In this document: piece by piece, positions 18,619-28,554 of the stretch
Layout: every line of letters begins with the position of its first letter
Numbering within the stretch: position 1 is the first letter of the stretch
NCBI RefSeq assembly: GCF_003367195.1
Contig: NZ_QRGO01000001.1
Coordinates: 854,501 to 918,500 of the forward strand
Source of the DNA: Undibacter mobilis
GTDB lineage: Bacteria > Pseudomonadota > Alphaproteobacteria > Rhizobiales > Xanthobacteraceae
Direction: 5' to 3'
DNA length: 64,000 bases
Translations under genes and position numbers: made by a program
The notes under the pieces: generated by a model
Seen by the model: the letters and a program-made list of their open reading frames with translations, nothing else
Databases searched by the model: none
What the model was told of the DNA's origin: nothing

Positions 18619-20886
18619 ATGCGTGGCGCGCTGGGCGGCCCACGCGTGCTGTTGCGTCGGCTCCGCGAAGTCATGGCGGAACCGGTCAGCGCGCAGGACC
18701 GACTCGACAAAGTGGTGGTTCTGATCGCCGCGAACATGGTGGCGGAGGTGTGCTCCGTCTACGTGTTGCGCGTCGACGGCACGCTTGAGCTGTACGCCAC
18801 CGAAGGCCTCAAGCGCGAAGCCGTCCACAACACCGTGATGAAGGCCGAGGAAGGCCTGGTCGGTCTGGTCGCCAGCGAAGCCACCAAGATCAACCTGTCC
18901 GACGCCCAGAACCACCCGGCCTATTCGTTCCGGCCGGAGACCGGCGAAGAAATCTATCACTCGTTCCTTGGCGTGCCGATCCTGCGCGCCGGCAATACGC
19001 TCGGCGTGCTCGTGGTGCAGAACCGCGCGCGGCGGACCTATACCGAGGAAGAGGAAGAGGCGCTGCAGACCACGGCGATGGTGCTCGCCGAAATGATCGC
19101 CTCGGGTGAGCTGTCGTCGCTCGCCCGTCCCGGCGCCGAACCGGTCGCCCGCCACGCCATCCATATCGAAGGCTCATCGCTGTCCGACGGCATCGCGCTC
19201 GGCCATGTCGTGCTGCACGAGCCGCGCGTCGTCATCACTAACGTGATCGCCGACGACGTGCCGCGCGAACTCAAGCGCCTCGAGGCGGCGCTCGCCACCT
19301 TGCGCGCCGACCTCGACCGCATGGTCGAGCACCGCGATGTCGTCGATGGCGGCGAACACCGCGATGTACTCGAAGCCTATCGCATGTTCTCCTACGACCA
19401 GGGCTGGGCGCACAAATTGCGCGAGGCGGTCTCGACCGGCCTGACCGCCGAAGCCGCGGTCGAGCGCGTGCAGTCCGATACCCGCGCGCGCATGCTGCGC
19501 GCTTCCGATCCCTATTTGCGCGACCGGTTGCATGATCTCGACGATCTCGCCAACCGGCTGATGCGCATTCTGATGGGTCAGGACCATGCGCCGCGGCGCG
19601 ACCAGTTGCCCGACAACGCCATTCTCGTCGCGCGCTCGATGGGCCCGGCGGCACTGCTCGACTACGACCGAAAGAAAGTGCGCGGCCTCGTGCTCGAGGA
19701 AGGCGGCCCTACATCGCATGTGTCGATCGTGGCGCGCGCGCTCGGCATTCCCGCCGTCGGCGACATCGCCAACGCCACTGGCCTCGTCGAACAAGGCGAC
19801 GCCATCATCGTCGATGGCGCCACCGGCCATGTCCATATGCGGCCGCCGCAGGACATCCAGGCGGCCTACAGCGAGCGCGTCAAGTTGCGCGCGCGGCGTC
19901 AGGCGCAATATCGCGCCCTGCGCGACAAACCCTGCGTCACCAAAGACGGCTGCAACATCCAGCTTATGATGAATGCCGGCCTCACCATCGACCTGCCGCA
20001 TATGGTCGAAACCGGTGCCACCGGCATCGGCCTGTTCCGTACCGAAATGCAGTTCATGGTGGCGCCGACCATGCCACGCGTCTCGGACCAACTGGCGCTC
20101 TACCGAACCGTCCTCAACAGCGCCGACAAGCGGCCGGTGACCTTCCGCACGCTCGATATCGGCGGCGACAAGGTGCTGCCCTACATGCGCAATGTCGAGG
20201 AGGAGAACCCCGCCCTCGGCTGGCGCGCCATCCGTCTCGGCCTCGACCGTCCCGGCCTGTTGCGCAGCCAGGTGCGCGCGCTGCTGCGCGCCGCCGGCGG
20301 CCGCGAACTGCGCGTGATGTTCCCGATGATCGCCACGGTCGAGGAGTTCGACCAGGCCAAGAAGCTCGTCGATCTGGAGCTGACACATCTGCGCCGTCAT
20401 GGGCACGCTTTGCCGGAGCGCGTTCATATCGGCGCCATGCTGGAAGTACCATCGCTGTTGTTCCAGCTCGATGAACTGCTCGAGCGTGTCGATTTTCTCT
20501 CGGTCGGCTCCAATGACCTCATGCAGTTCCTGTACGCCGCCGACCGGGGCAACACCCGCGTTGCATCGCGCTTCGACCCTCTGTCGGCGCCGGTCTTGCG
20601 CGCGCTTAAGGACATCGCCGACAAGGCGCAGAAACACGGCAAGCCGGTTGCCTTGTGCGGCGAGATGGCATCGCAGCCTTTGGGCGCCATGGCACTGGCG
20701 ATTCTTGGCTACCGGACGATGTCGCTGACGCCGTCCGCCGTCGGTCCCGTCAAGGCGCTGCTGCTCGCGCTGGATTGCAAGAAGGGCTCCGAGATGCTGT
20801 TGCCCATTCTGGCGCAGCCGGTCGGCAGCGTGCCGATCCGCGCTAGGCTCGAAGAATTTGCCCAAGCTGAAGGCCTGCCGCTTTGA
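18619..20886 (+). CDS. ptsP: Phosphoenolpyruvate-protein phosphotransferase, nitrogen PTS (EI-Ntr)
   Basis: 755 residues from ATG 18619 (a GTG at 18556 would add 21). PtsP takes phosphate from PEP and passes it to NPr in the nitrogen-related PTS that signals N and K status. Domains in order: GAF (about 25-160), EI N-terminal, phosphohistidine domain with active His367 in [19 protein letters not shown], then the TIM barrel ([18 protein letters not shown]). The stop overlaps prfA by TTGA. Confidence 0.95.
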   Translation: MRGALGGPRVLLRRLREVMAEPVSAQDRLDKVVVLIAANMVAEVCSVYVLRVDGTLELYATEGLKREAVHNTVMKAEEGLVGLVASEATKINLSDAQNHPAYSFRPETGEEIYHSFLGVPILRAGNTLGVLVVQNRARRTYTEEEEEALQTTAMVLAEMIASGELSSLARPGAEPVARHAIHIEGSSLSDGIALGHVVLHEPRVVITNVIADDVPRELKRLEAALATLRADLDRMVEHRDVVDGGEHRDVLEAYRMFSYDQGWAHKLREAVSTGLTAEAAVERVQSDTRARMLRASDPYLRDRLHDLDDLANRLMRILMGQDHAPRRDQLPDNAILVARSMGPAALLDYDRKKVRGLVLEEGGPTSHVSIVARALGIPAVGDIANATGLVEQGDAIIVDGATGHVHMRPPQDIQAAYSERVKLRARRQAQYRALRDKPCVTKDGCNIQLMMNAGLTIDLPHMVETGATGIGLFRTEMQFMVAPTMPRVSDQLALYRTVLNSADKRPVTFRTLDIGGDKVLPYMRNVEEENPALGWRAIRLGLDRPGLLRSQVRALLRAAGGRELRVMFPMIATVEEFDQAKKLVDLELTHLRRHGHALPERVHIGAMLEVPSLLFQLDELLERVDFLSVGSNDLMQFLYAADRGNTRVASRFDPLSAPVLRALKDIADKAQKHGKPVALCGEMASQPLGAMALAILGYRTMSLTPSAVGPVKALLLALDCKKGSEMLLPILAQPVGSVPIRARLEEFAQAEGLPL

Positions 20887-21962
20887 TCGCAATTCCTGAA
20901 CACCGTCTCGACGCCCTATTGCACCGCCATGCCCTGGTGGAGCGCGAACTGGCGACCGACCTAAAGCCTGACGAATACGTCAAACTGTCGCGCGAATTCT
21001 CCGACCTGACGCCGGTCATCGACACCATCAAGGACTACCGCGCCATCGTCGGCGAGATTGCCGATCTCGACGCCATGATCGCGGATTCCGGCACCGATGC
21101 CGAAATGCGCCGCATGGCGGAAGCCGAAAAGCCGGCGCTGAATGAAAAGCGCGAAACGCTTGAACGGAAAATTCGCCTCGCGCTCATTCCCAAGGATGCG
21201 ATGGATGATCATGACGCCATCCTCGAAATCCGCGCCGGCACCGGCGGCGACGAGGCGGCTCTGTTCGCCGGCGATCTGTTCCGCATGTACGAGCGCTACG
21301 CCGCGCGGCAAGGCTGGACCGTCGAAGTGATTTCGATCAGCGAAGGCGGCCATGGCGGCTACAAGGAAGTCATCGCCGAAGTGCATGGCCGCGGCGTGTT
21401 CGCCAAGATGAAATACGAGTCCGGCGTTCACCGGGTGCAGCGCGTGCCCGACACCGAAGCCTCCGGGCGCATCCATACCTCAGCGGCAACCGTTGCGGTG
21501 CTGCCCGAAGTCGAGGACGTCGATATCCAGATCCGCGACGAGGATTTGAAGATCGACACCATGCGCGCGCAAGGCGCCGGCGGCCAGCACGTCAACAAGA
21601 CCGAATCGGCGATCCGCATCACGCATATGCCGTCCGGCATCGTCGTCGCGGTGCAGGAAGAGCGCTCGCAACACAAGAATCGCGCCAAGGCGATGAAGAT
21701 GCTGCGCGCCAAGCTCTATGACGAGCAGCGCTCCAAGCTCGACCGCGAACGGTCCGCCGACCGCAAAAGCCAGGTCGGCTCCGGCGATCGCTCCGAGCGC
21801 ATCCGCACCTACAATTTTCCGCAAGGGCGCGTCACCGATCACCGCATCAATCTGACGCTCTATAAATTGCCGGAAGTGATGCAGGGCGATATCGGCGATC
21901 TGATCGATGCGCTGATCACCGAACACCAGGCGGAATTGCTGGCGGCCGAAGCCGCCGCATGA
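20883..21962 (+). CDS. prfA: Peptide chain release factor 1
   Basis: 359 residues, usual length. RF1 reads UAA and UAG and hydrolyses peptidyl-tRNA. Visible: the GGQ motif ending at Gln235 in [16 protein letters not shown], and the PxT anticodon-like element in [18 protein letters not shown]. The start is TTG overlapping the ptsP stop; the next ATG lies more than 60 codons inside and would cut the first domain. Followed by prmC, which methylates this very glutamine. Confidence 0.96.
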   Translation: MIAIPEHRLDALLHRHALVERELATDLKPDEYVKLSREFSDLTPVIDTIKDYRAIVGEIADLDAMIADSGTDAEMRRMAEAEKPALNEKRETLERKIRLALIPKDAMDDHDAILEIRAGTGGDEAALFAGDLFRMYERYAARQGWTVEVISISEGGHGGYKEVIAEVHGRGVFAKMKYESGVHRVQRVPDTEASGRIHTSAATVAVLPEVEDVDIQIRDEDLKIDTMRAQGAGGQHVNKTESAIRITHMPSGIVVAVQEERSQHKNRAKAMKMLRAKLYDEQRSKLDRERSADRKSQVGSGDRSERIRTYNFPQGRVTDHRINLTLYKLPEVMQGDIGDLIDALITEHQAELLAAEAAA

Positions 21963-21987
21963 TGCCTTTGCCGCAGGCGGCACGATC

Positions 21988-22875
21988 ATGTTGCGCGTCA
22001 TATCTGGACTGAAAGCCGACGCCTCGGTCGCCGAGGCGCAGCGCCTTATGGTGCAAACCTTTCGGCTCGGCGGCATCGAGTCGCCGGACGCCGATGCGCG
22101 TTTGTTGCTCGGCCACGCCTTGAGACTCGATCGCGCCCAGTTGCTCGCCCAGTCCGACCGCCTGCTCGAGGCGCGCGAAGTCGCATGCGTCCAGGCGCTG
22201 GCGGCACGCCGCATCAACCGCGAGCCGGTGTCGCGCATTCTCGGCCGCAAGGAATTCTGGAGCCTGACGCTTCATGTCAGCGACGCGGTGCTGGTGCCGC
22301 GGCCCGAGACCGAAACGATCGTCGAACAGACACTCGATCGTATGGCGCGCGACAGCCGGCAGGGCGACCCCCTGCGCATCCTCGATATCGGCACCGGCTC
22401 GGGCGCGCTGCTGCTGGCCTTGCTGAGCGAATTCAAGAACGCCACCGGCGTCGGCACCGATATCAGCATGGCGGCGATCGAAGTCGCGCGCGGCAATGCC
22501 GAAAGAAACAAGCTCGACGGTCGCGCCCGGTTTGTTTGTTGCAGTCTGGCCGACGGCCTCAGCGGCCCGTTCGATCTCGTCGTGTCGAATCCGCCTTACA
22601 TCGCGCGGGCCGAGATCGCGACGCTTGACCCCGAGGTTCGCGATTACGATCCGGTATTGGCGCTCGACGGTGGGGCCGACGGCCTCGACTTTTATCGCGC
22701 GATTGCCCGCGAGGCGGATCGCCTGCTGGTGCCGGGCGGCCATTTGGTTGTGGAACTGGGCGCCGGTCAGGAAGCGGCGGTTTCGTCCCTGTTTGAAACA
22801 GTGGGATTGAAGGTCGCTCCGGCACAGCCGGATCTGGCCGGTATTCCACGCGCTCTTGGCGCCCAAAAGGGGTAA
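21988..22875 (+). CDS. prmC: Release factor glutamine methyltransferase
   Basis: 295 residues. PrmC N5-methylates the glutamine of the GGQ motif in RF1 and RF2. Catalytic NPPY begins at Asn201 (VVSNPPYIARAEI); SAM motif I is LRILDIGTGSGALLLALL; the substrate-recognition region contains VLVPRPETETIVE. Twenty-five bases after prfA, same strand. Confidence 0.95.
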   Translation: MLRVISGLKADASVAEAQRLMVQTFRLGGIESPDADARLLLGHALRLDRAQLLAQSDRLLEAREVACVQALAARRINREPVSRILGRKEFWSLTLHVSDAVLVPRPETETIVEQTLDRMARDSRQGDPLRILDIGTGSGALLLALLSEFKNATGVGTDISMAAIEVARGNAERNKLDGRARFVCCSLADGLSGPFDLVVSNPPYIARAEIATLDPEVRDYDPVLALDGGADGLDFYRAIAREADRLLVPGGHLVVELGAGQEAAVSSLFETVGLKVAPAQPDLAGIPRALGAQKG

Positions 22876-23490
22876 AAAGCCGCCATGACTGAGGTGCAAT
22901 ACCCCCTTCCGAAAATGCCGAACGGTAAAAAACCGCTTGGAAAGGGGGCCGGAAACGACTAGCTTCCAGTTACGGAATCGACCCGCGACGGTCGCGCAGC
23001 TCCCTAAGGCCCTGGGCTAATGGCTCGGCCAAGCAGCGCTGAAAAAACCGACGTAAAAAAACGAAGTCGATTGAGCCGGTTGGAAGAACTCGGCAAACCG
23101 AACAGATCGTATTCGACGGTAAACCGAGACCGGCAGTTGATCGAATTCAACAGTGCATCGAAACCGACGATGACGGGTCCCACGACTTCACCAGTTGGCG
23201 CGTCGCTATTTGAACGATGAACAAACAGCGCGGCAGAAGGTTGATGGCGCCGCGACGGTAGAGCGCGGCTGAGGGGCTCGAGCCGTAGCGAAAGCGGGCA
23301 CACGACAGTGAGACGATCGCGGACCTTCCCGGGGGCTGGTCCGCTCCGCACGAAGAGATCGTGCGATTGTCAGCAGCGGGAGTTGGGCTGGTCCGTCCGA
23401 CGTCGGTTGGCGTCGAACGGGTGACGTGGAATTGGCTGGCGGAGAACGCCGCAGCCTGGAAGTGCATTTTGGATAGCCAATAGGATGAGC
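22876..23490 (+). ncRNA. Long leader with three strong hairpins before the DUF4167 gene
   Basis: About 615 bases without a convincing gene. Near its end are three stems in a row: 23319-23325 with 23338-23344 (GCGGACC/GGTCCGC), 23347-23353 with 23359-23365 (CGCACGA/TCGTGCG, five-base loop), and 23398-23402 with 23411-23415 (CGACG/CGTCG). They read as a structured 5' untranslated RNA or a separate small RNA. I do not recognise a known RNA family. A 66-residue frame at 23020-23220 shows no family signature. Confidence 0.45.
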
Positions 23491-24234
23491 ATGAGAAACG
23501 GTCAGAAGCGTATGCGCGGTCGCGGTGGTGGCGGCGGTGGCGGCGGCGGCAACAACAACAATCACCGCAAGGGCCAGAACCCCCTGACGCGCGTTTACGA
23601 GTCGAACGGGCCGGACGTGAAAATCCGCGGCACCGCGTCTCATATCGCCGAGAAGTACATGCAGTTGGCGCGCGACGCGCAGAGCTCGGGCGACCCGGTG
23701 GCGGCGGAAAATTATTTCCAGCACGCCGAGCACTATTTCCGGCTGATCGCCGCGGCGCAGGAACAGCTTCGCCAGCAGAACCCCTACTACAATCAGCAGC
23801 CGCCGCAGCAGGGCGTGCCGCAGGGCGCCGCTGACGAGAACTTCGACGACGACGAGCAGGAAGGGCAGCCTTTCTCCGCTCAGGACCCTGGCTTCGCGCC
23901 GCAGCCCCAGCAGGGCCAGCCTTATCTGCCGCGCGACACGCAGTTTCCGCAACGGGCGCAGCAACAGCCTCAGCAGCAACCGCAGCCGGACGTTCCGGGT
24001 GGTCTGCCGGCCTTCATCACCGGCGGCCAGCCCGCCAGTGGCGGCGACTTTGCCCAGCAGAATGGCGGCAACGGTAATGAACAGGGCGGCGATCGTCCCG
24101 ATCGTTTCGGCCGCCGCCGCCGCCGGCATCGTGGCGGTTTCCGCGGCGATCGCCCGGACTACAATGCGGGCAACAATGCCGAAGGCGGCGCTCCGGCCGC
24201 GCAGCCGGCCAGCGATGAGCCGCCGGCGGAGTAA
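23491..24234 (+). CDS. DUF4167 protein, basic RG-rich N-terminus and Gln-rich middle
   Basis: 247 residues from ATG 23491 (MRNGQKRMRGRG), where AGGATGAG acts as ribosome binding site; ATG 23485 is the alternative. An arginine/glycine/asparagine-rich opening suggests nucleic-acid binding. The conserved core NPLTRVYESNGPDVKIRGTA, then HIAEKYMQLARDAQSSGDPV and AENYFQHAEHYFRLIAAAQ, is the DUF4167 domain. The rest is glutamine-, proline- and arginine-rich low complexity. Function unknown. Its stop touches the stop of the convergent gene (TAATTA). Confidence 0.87.
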   Translation: MRNGQKRMRGRGGGGGGGGGNNNNHRKGQNPLTRVYESNGPDVKIRGTASHIAEKYMQLARDAQSSGDPVAAENYFQHAEHYFRLIAAAQEQLRQQNPYYNQQPPQQGVPQGAADENFDDDEQEGQPFSAQDPGFAPQPQQGQPYLPRDTQFPQRAQQQPQQQPQPDVPGGLPAFITGGQPASGGDFAQQNGGNGNEQGGDRPDRFGRRRRRHRGGFRGDRPDYNAGNNAEGGAPAAQPASDEPPAE

Positions 24235-24969
24235 TTAAACGCCCGGCGTCGGCGACAGCGCCGGCTCCAGCGCGGGCACCAGGACGCGCCGCTCGCGGCG
24301 GCGCGTCGGGATGGCGCGGTAAACCTGCTTGGTCGCCTCCACGAGATGCACACCGGCAAACGGCGCCGACAAGGTCGCGCCGGTGCGCTCCCAGGCCACC
24401 GCTGAGCGCAGAAACCAGCTGCGCGAAACCGGCGGCACGTAGAGCGCCTCGCTCCAGCCCGTCGGCGAAAACCAGGTCTCTCGCAGCAACTGATTGATCT
24501 GGCTGCGCGAATAGGGCCGGCCATGACCGAAGGGTGTATTGTCGGTGCGCGCCCAGACGCCGCGCCGGTTCGGCACCACAGCAAGCAATCGTCCGCCGCT
24601 CGCCAGCACGCGCCACACTTCACGCAACATGCCGGCCGGGTCGTGCGTCATCTCGATCGCGTGAACCATCAGCACGCGGTCGACCGCGCCATCGGTGAGC
24701 GGCAATTCGTTCTCGTCGACCAGCGCCGCCAGCGACGGCCGCGCCGTCGGCCATTTCACCACGCCTTGCGCCGCCGGCATGAAGGCCAGGCAGCGCTCGG
24801 CCTCCTCGCGGAACAAGCCGAGATAGGGCGGCGTATAACCGATACCGAGCACACGCTCGCCGCCAGTGTCGCGCCAATGCGCGCGCACACCGCGGCCGAT
24901 AATACGCCGCGCCACCTTGCCGAGCGGCTGGCCGTAGAAATTGCGCAGATCGACGACGTCAATGGACAT
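24235..24969 (-). CDS. Class I SAM-dependent methyltransferase
   Basis: 244 residues. Methyltransferase type-11 features: ERVLGIGYTPPYLGLF as a divergent motif I, GAVDRVLMVHAIEMTHDPAGMLREVWRVLASGGRLLAVVPNRRGVWAR as motifs II-III. The sequence class sits opposite gloB in many Rhizobiales. Substrate unknown. Divergent from gloB with about 160 bases between starts. Confidence 0.8.
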   Translation of the reverse strand: MSIDVVDLRNFYGQPLGKVARRIIGRGVRAHWRDTGGERVLGIGYTPPYLGLFREEAERCLAFMPAAQGVVKWPTARPSLAALVDENELPLTDGAVDRVLMVHAIEMTHDPAGMLREVWRVLASGGRLLAVVPNRRGVWARTDNTPFGHGRPYSRSQINQLLRETWFSPTGWSEALYVPPVSRSWFLRSAVAWERTGATLSAPFAGVHLVEATKQVYRAIPTRRRERRVLVPALEPALSPTPGV

Positions 24970-25131
24970 GGATCAGAAGTACCACGGATTTGCGTCCAGG
25001 ACGGAACACCGGACCAAATTACAGGCTTTCACGACGGGGCGCGATTGTGCCAAACCTCGGCTGGCTGCGGACCCCGTCGTCCCGCCGCAAGGTTAACGCT
25101 TATTCCGCCGACCCGTTTGCCGGAGATCATC

Positions 25132-25899
25132 ATGCCCGCAGAAATTCGCCTGTTTCGTTGCTTGTCCGACAATTACGGCGTGCTGATGCATGACCCCGAC
25201 ACCGGCGCCACCGCCGCGATCGATGCCCCCGAAGCGGCGCCAATCGAGGCGATGCTGAAGCAGACCGGCTGGAAACTGACCGACATCCTGGTCACACACC
25301 ATCATGCCGACCATACCGACGGCATCTTGGCGCTGAAGGACAAGTACAAGTGCCGCGTGGTCGCGCCCGCCGCCGAGGCCGGGAAGATTCCGGGCGTCGA
25401 TGAGACCGTCAAAGAAGGCGACCGTGTCAAGGTTGGCAATCTCAGCGGCAATGTTCTTGAAACGCCCGGCCATACGCTCGGCCACATCGCCTACTGGTTC
25501 CATGGCGACAAGGTCGCCTTCGTCGGTGACACCTTGTTCTCGATCGGCTGTGGCCGTGTCGTCGAAGGCACAATGGACCAGATGTGGGACTCGCTGAAGA
25601 AGCTGCGCGACCTGCCGGACGACACGCGCGTCTATCTCGGCCACGAATATACTTTGTCGAATATCAAGTTTGCGCTCACCATCGAGCCGACCAACGCGGC
25701 GCTGAAGTCGCGCGCGGCCGAAGCCGAGAAACAGATCGCCGGCGGTCACTTCACCATTCCGGTCACCATCGGCGCGGAGAAGAAGGAAAATCCGTTCCTG
25801 CGCGCCGACGTCGCAGAAGTCGCGGCCGGCATCGGCATGGCCGGCAAGCCGGCCAACGAGGTGTTTGCGGAGATCCGGGTGAGGAAGAACAAGTTCTAA
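25132..25899 (+). CDS. gloB: Hydroxyacylglutathione hydrolase (glyoxalase II)
   Basis: 255 residues from ATG 25132, with GGAG six bases upstream; the frame extends far further without support. Hydrolyses S-D-lactoylglutathione in methylglyoxal detoxification. The metallo-beta-lactamase motif THHHADHTDG, ETPGHTLGHIAYW, FVGDTLFSIGCGR and LGHEYTLSN supply the dinuclear metal ligands; the C-terminal KENPFLR block binds glutathione. Confidence 0.95.
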   Translation: MPAEIRLFRCLSDNYGVLMHDPDTGATAAIDAPEAAPIEAMLKQTGWKLTDILVTHHHADHTDGILALKDKYKCRVVAPAAEAGKIPGVDETVKEGDRVKVGNLSGNVLETPGHTLGHIAYWFHGDKVAFVGDTLFSIGCGRVVEGTMDQMWDSLKKLRDLPDDTRVYLGHEYTLSNIKFALTIEPTNAALKSRAAEAEKQIAGGHFTIPVTIGAEKKENPFLRADVAEVAAGIGMAGKPANEVFAEIRVRKNKF

Positions 25900-25905
25900 C
25901 CCCTA

Positions 25906-25946
25906 TCATTCCGGGGCGTTCGCGAAGCGAGCGAACCCCGGAATGA
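25906..25946. repeat. Long palindrome between gloB and the cupin gene
   Basis: TCATTCCGGGGCGTTCGC (25906-25923) pairs with GCGAACCCCGGAATGA (25931-25946), with a two-base bulge and a short loop. It starts seven bases after the gloB stop. This is a dispersed type I associate with Bradyrhizobium-like genomes and could end gloB transcription. Confidence 0.65.
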
Positions 25947-25958
25947 CGGAGACAGTGC

Positions 25959-26381
25959 ATGCCCACCGCCGCCGACATCATCAAAAAACTCGACCTCAAG
26001 CCGCATCCCGAAGGCGGACATTATCGCGAAACGTTCCGCGACACGCATCTGATCAACGGCCGCGCTGCCTCGACAGCAATCTTGTTCCTGCTGGCCGAAG
26101 GCGAGCGCTCGCACTGGCATCGCGTCGATGCGGTGGAGATCTGGCACTGGCATGCCGGCGCGCCGCTCAAGCTCGAAATCGTCGACGGCGCGAAGGAAGA
26201 AATCGTCCGTCTGGGCGGCGATATCCATAACGACGAGGTGCCGCAGGTCACGGTACCGGCGCGCGCCTGGCAGGCGGCCGAGTCGCTCGGCGCATGGACC
26301 CTCGTCGGCTGCACCGTGGCGCCGGGTTTTCAATTCGAAGGCTTCGAACTCGCGCCGGTGGATTTCACGCCGAGCAAATAG
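25959..26381 (+). CDS. Cupin_5 (DUF985) family protein
   Basis: 140 residues. The opening KPHPEGGHYRETFRD and the metal-type cupin motif SHWHRVDAVEIWHWHAG are characteristic of the DUF985/Cupin_5 group; the second motif has VGCTVAPGFQFEGFEL. Likely a single-domain beta-barrel in the cytosol. Function unknown. Follows gloB after a palindrome; convergent with the DMT gene. Confidence 0.87.
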   Translation: MPTAADIIKKLDLKPHPEGGHYRETFRDTHLINGRAASTAILFLLAEGERSHWHRVDAVEIWHWHAGAPLKLEIVDGAKEEIVRLGGDIHNDEVPQVTVPARAWQAAESLGAWTLVGCTVAPGFQFEGFELAPVDFTPSK

Positions 26382-26384
26382 GGC

Positions 26385-27254
26385 TTACTTTCTACGCAGC
26401 ATGTCCTGTGCCGCCAGCAGGCCACCGCCGGCGATCAGCAGCGCAGAGAGCAGCAAGGTCATGCGCGCCTCGGCAAAACCGGCGAGAACCAGAAACAATG
26501 TCGACAGCACCGGCGCCGCGTAAGAGGCGACCCCGAGCAGGCGGATATCACCGCGTTTGACGCCGATGTCCCAGGCGTAGAACGCGGCACCAACCGGGCC
26601 GACACCGAGCGCGACCACTGCTTCCCATTCCTCGAGGCCCTGCGGCCACACCGTCGTTTCAAACACGAGATGGCACATCGCGGCGAGCGCCGCGGTCACC
26701 AGACAAAAGCCCGCGACGGCCGCGGTCGGCACGCCGGCCAGACGGCGCGACAGCACCGAATAGCCGGCCCAGACGAAGGCCGCCATGAAAGCGGCGATAT
26801 AGCCAGTGCTCGCGCCGGCTGTTGGCGCCAATCCCACTCCCTTGCCGACGAACAGAATCGCCGTGCCAGCGAAGCCGATGAGTGCGCCGGCGACCGAATA
26901 CCAGCGCAGCCGCTCACCCGGCAGCAGGCCGGAGAACAGGACGATCAAAAGCGGCCAGAGATAATTGACGAGCCCGGCCTCTGCCGGCGGCGCTAGTCGC
27001 AGCGAGATAAAATAGAGCGCGTGATAACCGAACAGGCCACCGACGCCGAGCGCCCAGGCGCGCGGGCCTTGCCGCAGCGCGCTCCACGATCCGCTCCATG
27101 TCACCCAGACCGCACCGATCGCGCCGCCAATGGCAAAAGTCATCGCCGCGAGTTGAAATGGCGGCACGGCGCCCGACGCCACCGTGAGCAGCGCCAGCAG
27201 CGACCACATCAGGATCGCGGAAAAGCCGATGAGCGTGGCGTTGAGGGAGGACAT
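26385..27254 (-). CDS. EamA/DMT-family transporter
   Basis: 289 residues from ATG 27254 (MSSLNATLIGFSAILMWSLLALLTVASG); the longer frame to 27341 runs into a repeat. Ten hydrophobic segments in two EamA halves, with LAPPAEAGLVNYLWPLLIVLFSGLL typical of the YddG/RarD-like aromatic amino-acid exporters. YddG exports aromatic amino acids in enterics; the same role here is a guess. Convergent with the cupin gene. Confidence 0.85.
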   Translation of the reverse strand: MSSLNATLIGFSAILMWSLLALLTVASGAVPPFQLAAMTFAIGGAIGAVWVTWSGSWSALRQGPRAWALGVGGLFGYHALYFISLRLAPPAEAGLVNYLWPLLIVLFSGLLPGERLRWYSVAGALIGFAGTAILFVGKGVGLAPTAGASTGYIAAFMAAFVWAGYSVLSRRLAGVPTAAVAGFCLVTAALAAMCHLVFETTVWPQGLEEWEAVVALGVGPVGAAFYAWDIGVKRGDIRLLGVASYAAPVLSTLFLVLAGFAEARMTLLLSALLIAGGGLLAAQDMLRRK

Positions 27255-27286
27255 GAAATCAATTCGCTTTTTGAAGCCTCTATCGG

Positions 27287-27381
27287 CCTCATGGTGAGGA
27301 GCCCGCGCAGCGGGCGTCTCGAACCACCGAGGCCGCCCCATCCTTCGAGATGCGGCTTGCGCCGCTCCTCAGGATGAGGGC
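27287..27381. repeat. Dispersed inverted repeat upstream of the DMT gene
   Basis: CCTCATGGTGAGGAGC...GTCTCGAACCACCGAGG followed by CATCCTTCGAGATGCGGC...GCCGCTCCTCAGGATGAGG. The two halves resemble inverted copies of one unit. From memory, this TCATGGTGAGGAGC/CTCAGGATGAGG element is frequent between genes in Bradyrhizobium and relatives. Confidence 0.7.
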
Positions 27382-27390
27382 GGATCATCT

Positions 27391-28467
27391 CTACCCCAAT
27401 GCCGCCGCAACCGCCTTGCCGCATTCGCTCGTACTGGCCGGGCCCTTGAGGTCACGCGTGCGCAGCTTGTCCTGCGACAACACTGTCTCGATCGCCTTGA
27501 CGATCGCGGCCGCCGCATCATGCTCGCCGACATGCTCGAGCATCATGGCGCCGGACCAGATCTGTCCGATCGGGTTGGCAATGCCCTGTCCAAAAATATC
27601 CGGCGCCGAGCCATGGACAGGCTCAAACACCGACGGGAAATTGCGCTCGGGATTGATGTTGCCGGACGGCGCAATGCCGATCGTGCCGGTGCAGGCCGGG
27701 CCGAGGTCCGAGAGAATGTCGCCGAACAGGTTGGAGGCAACCACGACATTGAACCGGTCCGGGTTCATGACGAAGTGCGCGGTGAGAATGTCGATGTGAA
27801 ATTGATTCCATTTCACGTCGGTATAGTTCTTCGCCATTTCCTTCACCCGCTCGTCCCAATACGGCATGGTGATGGCGATGCCATTCGACTTGGTCGCCGA
27901 GGTCAGATGCTTCTTCGGCGTCGAGCGGGCGAGTTCGAAGGCGAATTTCAGCACGCGGTCGACGCCGACGCGGCTCATCACCGTTTCTTGGACCACCACT
28001 TCGCGGTCGGTGCCGGGAAACATCTTGCCGCCAATGGCCGAATATTCGCCTTCGGTGTTTTCGCGCACCACCCAGAAATCGATGTCGCCCGGCTTGCGGT
28101 TTGCGAGCGGCGACGGCACGCCCGGCATCAGCCGAACAGGGCGCAAATTGATGTACTGGTCGAACTCGCGGCGGAACAGGATGAGCGAGCCCCACAGCGA
28201 TATATGGTCGGGCACTCGGTCCGGCATGCCGACGGCGCCGAAGTAGATCGCATCATGCGTGCCGATCTTCTCCTTCCAGTCCTCCGGCATCATGCGGCCG
28301 TGCTTTTCGTAATAATCGCAGGAAGCGAAATCGAAATCGTCGAACGCCAGTTTGAAGCCGAACTTCTTGGCCGCGGCTTCGAGCACGCGCACGCCCTCAG
28401 GCATGACCTCCTTGCCGATGCCGTCTCCCGGAATGACAGCGATGCGGTGGACGCGATTGGTGCTCAT
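27391..28467 (-). CDS. Tartrate dehydrogenase / D-malate dehydrogenase-like
   Basis: 358 residues from ATG 28467, with GGGAG seven bases upstream. Isocitrate/isopropylmalate dehydrogenase fold: IAVIPGDGIGKEVMPEGV at the start, then VVRENTEGEYS and DILTAHFVMNPDRFNVVVASNLFGDILSDLGP. The INLRPVRLMPGVPSPL block is that of TtuC/DmlA proteins, which oxidise tartrate or D-malate with NAD and metal. Isopropylmalate dehydrogenase is less likely, as no leu genes are near. Downstream of phbB on the same strand, but separated by a hairpin. Confidence 0.85.
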   Translation of the reverse strand: MSTNRVHRIAVIPGDGIGKEVMPEGVRVLEAAAKKFGFKLAFDDFDFASCDYYEKHGRMMPEDWKEKIGTHDAIYFGAVGMPDRVPDHISLWGSLILFRREFDQYINLRPVRLMPGVPSPLANRKPGDIDFWVVRENTEGEYSAIGGKMFPGTDREVVVQETVMSRVGVDRVLKFAFELARSTPKKHLTSATKSNGIAITMPYWDERVKEMAKNYTDVKWNQFHIDILTAHFVMNPDRFNVVVASNLFGDILSDLGPACTGTIGIAPSGNINPERNFPSVFEPVHGSAPDIFGQGIANPIGQIWSGAMMLEHVGEHDAAAAIVKAIETVLSQDKLRTRDLKGPASTSECGKAVAAALG

Positions 28468-28490
28468 GAACGGCTCCCTGACATGCAAAC

Positions 28491-28516
28491 GGCCCGCCCT
28501 TGTGGCCGGGCGGGCC
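28491..28516 (-). terminator. Hairpin after phbB
   Basis: GGCCCGCCC (28491-28499) pairs with GGGCGGGCC (28508-28516), about 40 bases downstream of the phbB stop, followed on the minus strand by GTTTG. A weak rho-independent terminator is likely. Confidence 0.6.
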
Positions 28517-28554
28517 GCCTGATCTAGCCAAACGGATCGCGCTGCGAAAGCGCC

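Noticed and set aside
19174..20892. 572-codon minus-strand frame
   Set aside because: Antisense to ptsP, with no motif.
23020..23220. 66-codon frame in the DUF4167 leader
   Set aside because: No recognisable family and no clear ribosome binding site; I cannot exclude a leader peptide, but hairpins explain the region better.
22876..23490. SRP RNA, RNase P RNA, tmRNA or 6S RNA in the DUF4167 leader
   Set aside because: I looked for their hallmark sequences (for example GGAAGCAGCC of SRP RNA or GAGGAAAGTCC of RNase P RNA) and found none.
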